Below are positions 59,701-64,000 of a DNA stretch of 64,000 bases, piece after piece. The stretch is from Panagrolaimus kolymaensis. Lineage: Eukaryota; Nematoda; Chromadorea; Rhabditida; Panagrolaimidae. Position 1 is the first letter of the stretch; every line of letters starts with the position of its first letter. The position numbers and the translations under genes are program-made. Location of the stretch: contig JAJQJQ010000059.1 in assembly GCA_028622995.1 (NCBI GenBank), positions 248,001 through 312,000 of the forward strand, written 5' to 3'. The notes under the pieces are model-generated. The model had not been told where the DNA came from, did no database searches, and worked only from the letters and a program-made list of their open reading frames with translations.

Positions 59701-62700
59701 ACGGGCAATCCGTATTGGAAGGAAATTGTGGAAAATCTTCGCCCAGGAGAATCATGGATTCATCGACCGGACTTAATTTGCAGAGTTTTTAATCTTAAAG
59801 CTAAAGCCTTCCTCCATGAAGTTCTGAAAACAAACGTCCTTGGAAAAGTTAAAGCATTTTCTGTTTCCCTTGAACATCAAAAGCGTGGCATGCCACATCT
59901 CCACATGTTGTTGATCATGGAAGAAGGGTACAAATATGAAACTGCAGAAAAAATTGATGATTTAATTGTTGCAACTTTACCTCCTACACCCACTGCAACT
60001 AATCCATATGAAAGAGATGATGAACAACGTTATTGTGATTATGTGAATAAATATATGGTTCATGATCCAGTTCGATGTAATTCGGCATGTGGTATTGGAA
60101 AACGTCCAGGAATTTGTGGCAAGGATTATCCTAAACCATTTCTTGAAGAAACTGTTATGCGTTCCGATGGTTATGCTCAATTGAAACGACCAAATGATGG
60201 ACGAGAAGAAGCTTTTACAGCTGCTGGCAAACCACGAAATATTGCAATTTCCAATCAATATGTGGTGCCTCACAACCGATATCTTCTTCTTCGATTTAAC
60301 TGCCACATAAATGTTGAAATGTGTGGAGGAGTTAAATGCATTAAATACATCTACAAGTATATTTATAAAGGTCATGATACTGCTTTCATCTCAGTTCAAC
60401 GAGCTAATGCTAATGGTGAAAATGGAGTTGTTGATTACAATGAAATTGTACAATTTCGAGAAATGCGTGTTACAGGTGCATGCGAAGCGGTGGAAGGACT
60501 CCTAAAAATGTTTGTCACAAAACAATCCCATCCAGTGCAAGAATTAGAACTTCATCTCAAAGGAGATCATACTCTTGCATTTCATCCTGAAGACAATGAA
60601 ACACAACTTCGCTCATTGGTTGTTAATGATGGAACTGTTGATGGGCTAAAAGCCGTGTCAAGATTAACTGCATTCTTTAAATTGGTGAAGCTAGAACTTG
60701 CTGAACTTGCTAGAAATCCCAATATTTATGGAAATGATCTTTCTACTCGATCCATGAATTTATGTTACCACCAAGTTTGTGAACATTACACCTGGCGTCG
60801 AAAAAAGAAAGTATGGATGCGTCGAAAAAATAAAAAATTCGCTCTTGGTCGATTACGCACTGTATACCCTTCAAATGTTGAACTTTATTGTTTACGAGAA
60901 CTTCTTAAAGTCGTCAAAGGTCCAACTTCCTATGAAGATGTTAAAACTTATCAAGATGAAACAACAAATCAAAGAATTGTTTGTGATACTTTCCATGAAG
61001 CTGCTGTCGCAAGACATCTTTTTGTTGATGATAGGTTATGTTACGATACTATGAATGAAATTATTCGAACTTGCACTCCTCGACAATGTCGTGTCATGTT
61101 TACAATGCTTTTAGTCTTCAATGAACCTGCAAATGCCTTAAACTTATGGACCATGTTTATGGACAGCCTCTTGGATAATCGACATTTTACAAGGGAAATA
61201 CTCATTCGAAATGCCCTTGCCCACATTGGATCAATTCTTTTCCATCATCAAAAAACCCTTGAAGATTACGGACTTCCAAGTATTTCGGATGAAGCTTTGT
61301 TGGACGGTATCAATGATACTTATGCTAATGACAATCTTGGAGATGGACAAGCCGAATATGATAACTGTAATGCTGGACAAAAAAGTGTTATCAATAAAGC
61401 CAAATATTCTCTTGAAAATAAAAATAATCCCAATGTAACTGATCGTGAAAATCTTATTTTTCTTCAAGGTGGTGGTGGAGCCGGCAAAACTACTACCTAT
61501 AATACCATGATTAAATATTTTCGTCATATGGGTTTTAAGGTTATCGCTGTGGCTTCGACGGGAGTTGCTGCAGTTCTTCTTGATGGCGGTTCCACTGCCC
61601 ATGCTGCATTTCGAATTCCTTTGGATATCAATCAAGTACCCAGCCTTCCTAAACAACATCCTCTTGCTCAACAAATCATGGCCGCCGATTTGATTATATG
61701 GGATGAAAGCCCCATGCAACATAAGAGCTGTTTAAGTCATGTTGCAACGCTAATCAAAAATTTGTTGGATGATCCTGAAGATCCTCGAGGTTTATTTGGT
61801 AATAAAACTGTTATCTTAGGTGGTGATTTCAAACAACTTTTACCAGTTATGAGGCATGAAACTGCCCGTGCCTCATATGAAGCAAGCCTTCTTTGCTCAG
61901 AATTGTTTCGCCTTAATTTCAAAATCCATACCTTAACAACTAATATTCGTTCAGCAGGTGATCCTACTTATGCAGCATGGCTTGACGACATTGGCCATGG
62001 CAAACATTATGTTCCTGCATTTGGTCCTTCAAAAGTTCAGCTACCAGATGAAATTGCTGTTTACCACCAAAAAAGTGTTGAAGATTTTGTTTATCCCGAT
62101 AGCATTTTCGCTGATCATGATTATAAATCAGCTTTTTATCAAGATTATGTTGCTGGAGTCGCTCTCATGGCACCTTTAAATGCTACCGTTAATGAACTTA
62201 ACCATCGAATTACTTCTAAACTTCTTGGTCCTTCTAAAGATTATGTTGCAATTAATTCTCTTTCAAATGGCCAATATGCCGGTGATGAATACTTCCGTGA
62301 AAATATTGATCCAGAAATTTTGGCTACATTCGAACATTCATCCATTCCTTCCAACAAACTAACTCTCAAAGTTGGAAGTGTCGTCATGCTCACACGGAAC
62401 TTGGACATTCGACTTGGTCTCTCAAATGGAACAAGGATGATTGTTGAAGGAATGCATGAAAATTTTGTTATGTGCAAAATCATCACAGGAAGTGCTAAAG
62501 GTATGATGATGCCCATTTGTGCTCTTCCCAACACCTATAGTGATTCATCGGATGACACTTGGCCGGAATTCACAAGAACACAACTTCCCCTTCGACCAGC
62601 CTTCGCCATTTCAATTAACAAGGCCCAAGGCCAAACTTTGGACAAGGTTGGAGTTATTTTCAACACAGATTGCTTCTCCCACGGGCAATTCTACGTGGCA

Positions 62701-62979
62701 ATGAGCAGGGTCCGAGCACGCAGTGATATTCGAGTGTTTGTTCGCTATGCAAACACGAAAATTGTTAATGGAAGAAAAATTCCATATGCTACAAATATTG
62801 TTTTTAAAGAAGTTCTTGCAGTTATTGCCAATGCAACTCACCTTCAACAATCCCATGATGCTCCTCAACCTCCTCCAGTTGATGTTCCACAACCTCCTCC
62901 AGTTGATGTTCCACAACCTCCTCCAGTTGATGTTCCACAACCTCCTCCAGTTGATGTTCCACAACCTCCTCCAGTTTAA
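56776..62979 (+). CDS. Helitron Rep/helicase, intact single exon, 2067 aa
   Basis: Rolling-circle transposase that nicks, transfers and unwinds Helitron DNA. The ATG at 56776 opens a basic N-terminus (PKKKSSDTKAAEARKKRK). Residues about 180-345 resemble a ULP1/C48 protease (DWILLVINV, IYDP, then Q323..PYNS), but the catalytic Cys region reads NSI. A zinc-finger-like part (CPHKHC at 492-497, CC at about 510) follows. The Rep domain has FVTFTGNPYW, the HUH motif PHLHML (His1041, His1043) and the two-tyrosine motif KYIYKYIYKG (about 1190-1199). The PIF1-type helicase has Walker A GGGGAGKT (Lys1571), Walker B WDESP (Asp1643), LGGDFKQLLPV, AFAISINKAQGQT and FYVAMSRVR. The C-terminus holds about five PQPPPVDV repeats. 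There are no stops or frameshifts, so recent activity is plausible. Confidence 0.95.
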   Translation: MPKKKSSDTKAAEARKKRKEAYQRSKSQGADVRNHDPLDSTIPPQPPPIDEPMDITEYPLPLAENMYASLAILPTSQEDDRFLDSMGNEVQNFRRVNPDFVDETAPMEVDAVEEQHNPPIIPAVHQPRLPPTSGSYMQDWFNQEMEHQASQRQAIESQNADEEFIEPPSYLGLNFNSPQMKPSLNIRQSFNDIQVTSLMGAIAGKASGGCWKRIAVLDSLYLKHFIHGNYAEIKKYLMLYMNEPELILCPINIIGNDWILLVINVIQSKAFIYDPSRIAAGMDDNTPEERHACSIIVRDLKRAGIIEKDVNYVKAKSHTHPIQVEPYNSILFILLIAEHFAFHGESKKLEDMAPNMELWRYTFLLSELFRINEHKLPAESVENLPKWLPTCFMRLQDRPAPIFDETPPELPIDNDLIDHVHIDPTAEPAVQPPLIRRSIRITMQRNGTVQTAYLCFMERKINSCRGSSTPLGLISAKINPREHYLGEMKERCPHKHCKAFLFPKEGSSACCGNGTVKPVYFPPMPHRWIHLRQFREYWDDPRRYNSLMCMASTVTKISRDLGAFKVNGELYHNVGDVIPKDGVNAAFNQNYVLDANEAIGNRLIDSKRFNFKCKDVRKQKELIGLLEAMLREYHPLADMLKNMKELLAIQEQKANELGLEVPRFFLVWENSSNARDHSRNLGFPAKEGQIFSMYRSVEGVPPPKGIMFGIEKHGSNKIIKLAHYDSHQHAAAYPLIFIFGQEGWTTGIKKLDPNFPDGQPINVSQVVNMVSQEVINAMAHALRSNDPSQVTNMISQEVINAMDDALLTDPDDDEPVEPEENEDEFEINSDDDEPENVDDSHPPKKNENVSMNAFNSSYLFDRTDEQKNTFNFVTGQKELSQIFIIDCHLNVVRQRLDVRERIQEDNAHRYDQCKNLRDALQARIDRTEELRGCKLGKTFFLNKTFRGGRRYMQERFKDNIALCNRFGMPSLFVTFTGNPYWKEIVENLRPGESWIHRPDLICRVFNLKAKAFLHEVLKTNVLGKVKAFSVSLEHQKRGMPHLHMLLIMEEGYKYETAEKIDDLIVATLPPTPTATNPYERDDEQRYCDYVNKYMVHDPVRCNSACGIGKRPGICGKDYPKPFLEETVMRSDGYAQLKRPNDGREEAFTAAGKPRNIAISNQYVVPHNRYLLLRFNCHINVEMCGGVKCIKYIYKYIYKGHDTAFISVQRANANGENGVVDYNEIVQFREMRVTGACEAVEGLLKMFVTKQSHPVQELELHLKGDHTLAFHPEDNETQLRSLVVNDGTVDGLKAVSRLTAFFKLVKLELAELARNPNIYGNDLSTRSMNLCYHQVCEHYTWRRKKKVWMRRKNKKFALGRLRTVYPSNVELYCLRELLKVVKGPTSYEDVKTYQDETTNQRIVCDTFHEAAVARHLFVDDRLCYDTMNEIIRTCTPRQCRVMFTMLLVFNEPANALNLWTMFMDSLLDNRHFTREILIRNALAHIGSILFHHQKTLEDYGLPSISDEALLDGINDTYANDNLGDGQAEYDNCNAGQKSVINKAKYSLENKNNPNVTDRENLIFLQGGGGAGKTTTYNTMIKYFRHMGFKVIAVASTGVAAVLLDGGSTAHAAFRIPLDINQVPSLPKQHPLAQQIMAADLIIWDESPMQHKSCLSHVATLIKNLLDDPEDPRGLFGNKTVILGGDFKQLLPVMRHETARASYEASLLCSELFRLNFKIHTLTTNIRSAGDPTYAAWLDDIGHGKHYVPAFGPSKVQLPDEIAVYHQKSVEDFVYPDSIFADHDYKSAFYQDYVAGVALMAPLNATVNELNHRITSKLLGPSKDYVAINSLSNGQYAGDEYFRENIDPEILATFEHSSIPSNKLTLKVGSVVMLTRNLDIRLGLSNGTRMIVEGMHENFVMCKIITGSAKGMMMPICALPNTYSDSSDDTWPEFTRTQLPLRPAFAISINKAQGQTLDKVGVIFNTDCFSHGQFYVAMSRVRARSDIRVFVRYANTKIVNGRKIPYATNIVFKEVLAVIANATHLQQSHDAPQPPPVDVPQPPPVDVPQPPPVDVPQPPPVDVPQPPPV
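56776..62979 (+). mobile_element. Autonomous Helitron, ends not resolved
   Basis: Coding core of a Helitron lying between array element U7 and the copy at 63688. No hairpin plus CTRR was found between 62980 and 63687, so the true 3' end may lie beyond the window or be lost. Confidence 0.7.
62872..62979 (+). repeat. 24-bp coding repeat at the Helitron C-terminus
   Basis: About 4.5 copies of a 24-bp unit encoding PQPPPVDV, almost identical to each other, so recently expanded. The stop codon interrupts the last copy. Confidence 0.9.
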
Positions 62980-63687
62980 AAGTAAAATCGCTTTTTCCAA
63001 AACAAAATTACTATTATTTATAAAAAAATTTTTTAGTTTTTAACTGCGAGTTATTTCCATGATAAATATCTTCAGTTTACTTTTTTATCAGTAAATGTTC
63101 CTTTTATAAAGTAATATCTTATTATTATTAAATTAACGAATTCGCCTATAATTATTCTTTTTTAGTTTTACCAAATTAATTATTATGTATGTATTCCGCC
63201 TGTTTTTATTCTGCTTTCCTTCATATTGTTCGAATCCATATTAATATTTCATTTAAAAATATAAGTTTCCTATCATATTCCCCTAAAAAGACTTTCCTAA
63301 TTCTTTTACACTTTTTAGCTTGATTTTATTTCATTGCCGCCAAACATACTTCATGCCTTTAATGAAATTATTTTTCATGTTCTTTGCCCATAAGTATGAA
63401 TTTAAAAAAAGTATTAAATGAAGGTGTTTATCTAACTTTGTTTTTTAGGCTCATTCCATTTATGTTCCTCTTTCTCAAAATGATATCATATCAAATTTGT
63501 GTTTTCCATTTTTTACCTTTACTACTACTTTATTTTATCCATTTTAAATTTTGATTGTTGTTATTTTTTCAACCAACCAGTTTATTTCTATGTAATCTTT
63601 TAATCATAAACTTTTTTTCTTTTATCATTTAATTCTCAATTTTAAATTCGATTATATCATGTAATATACCTATGTAATGTAAATTGA
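62980..63687. other. 3' flank of the Helitron gene
   Basis: AT-rich, without hairpin, exon or repeat that I can identify until the array element starts. Confidence 0.5.
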
Positions 63688-64000
63688 CCCGTGGATCACT
63701 GGTTCCTCTAAACACAGAAAAATTTATGGGAGGTTCCCATCCTATTAAAGTGGTTAGTAACTATTTCAAAACTAATTATATATCATTATTTAATGCTATT
63801 TATCATAATATCTTGGCTTTTTAACGATTAATTAGCATAATTTAAAGTTTTTCGCGAAAATCACAGTTTTTTGACTAAAACTTTTTTTCCATTCAATGGT
63901 TTAACTATGAAACTAGGAGGTGCAGAACTTCAGAATATGACAAATTTGATTTTCCTTTTTATATTTTAACTAAAGTTATTGGGCTTAGAGAAAAGTTGGC
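63688..64000 (+). repeat. Array element U8 (cut by window end)
   Basis: Starts CCCGTGGATCACTGGTTCC. From CTCTAAACACAG to the window end it matches the first 300 bp of U5 almost base for base, in the same orientation. Confidence 0.9.

Overview
The window looks like a nematode nuclear genome. It is very AT-rich. Its genes are split into many short exons by introns of about 45-60 bp that end in TTTTTAG or TTTTCAG. Two genes have a U-rich splice acceptor only 2-4 nt upstream of the ATG, as expected for spliced-leader trans-splicing. The style fits a plant-parasitic root-knot nematode (Meloidogyne-like), but that assignment is inference. All gene models were read by eye from splice signals and reading-frame continuity; nothing was searched against a database.

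Layout. 1-3930 is a 141-bp satellite with higher-order structure. 4147-6741 is a 15-exon gene with a FLYWCH-type zinc finger. 7.5-31.8 kb is a rearranged accessory region. It carries three paralogous divergent protein kinases (7548-8917 minus, 27042-28367 minus, 30027-31801 plus), a two-PDZ protein (12287-14356 minus) between two inverted repeats of about 1.45 kb, a decayed cysteine-rich gene (18029-20577), repeated fragments of that gene's flanks, and an RPC9-like gene with a very large internal insertion (24052-25752 minus). 32.9-41.4 kb is a quieter genic block: a small repeat-containing protein (32971-33610), a four-TM protein (33883-34687 minus) and an ERICH3-like Glu/Asp/His-rich protein (36662-41358 minus).

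44.99-55.0 kb is an array of related elements of about 0.7-2.1 kb. They share a GTGGATCC..GGTTCC start; most hold a tRNA-like segment with pol III A and B boxes, some have a GGATCTTTGGGTTGAT-type minisatellite, and most end near a GC-rich hairpin with a GAA loop. A 223-bp MITE flanked by TTAA sits in the gap. An intact 2067-aa Helitron Rep/helicase follows (56776-62979), and then another copy of the array element begins (63688) and runs off the window.

How the parts fit. The kinases and the PDZ gene appear to have been copied and inverted locally together with their upstream DNA. The right-hand third is dominated by rolling-circle transposon material, and the array elements may be non-autonomous relatives mobilised by an enzyme like the Helitron protein. 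The least conventional observations are the tRNA-like plus hairpin element array, the RPC9 insertion, the long inverted repeats around the PDZ gene, and the HGD/DFN kinase family.
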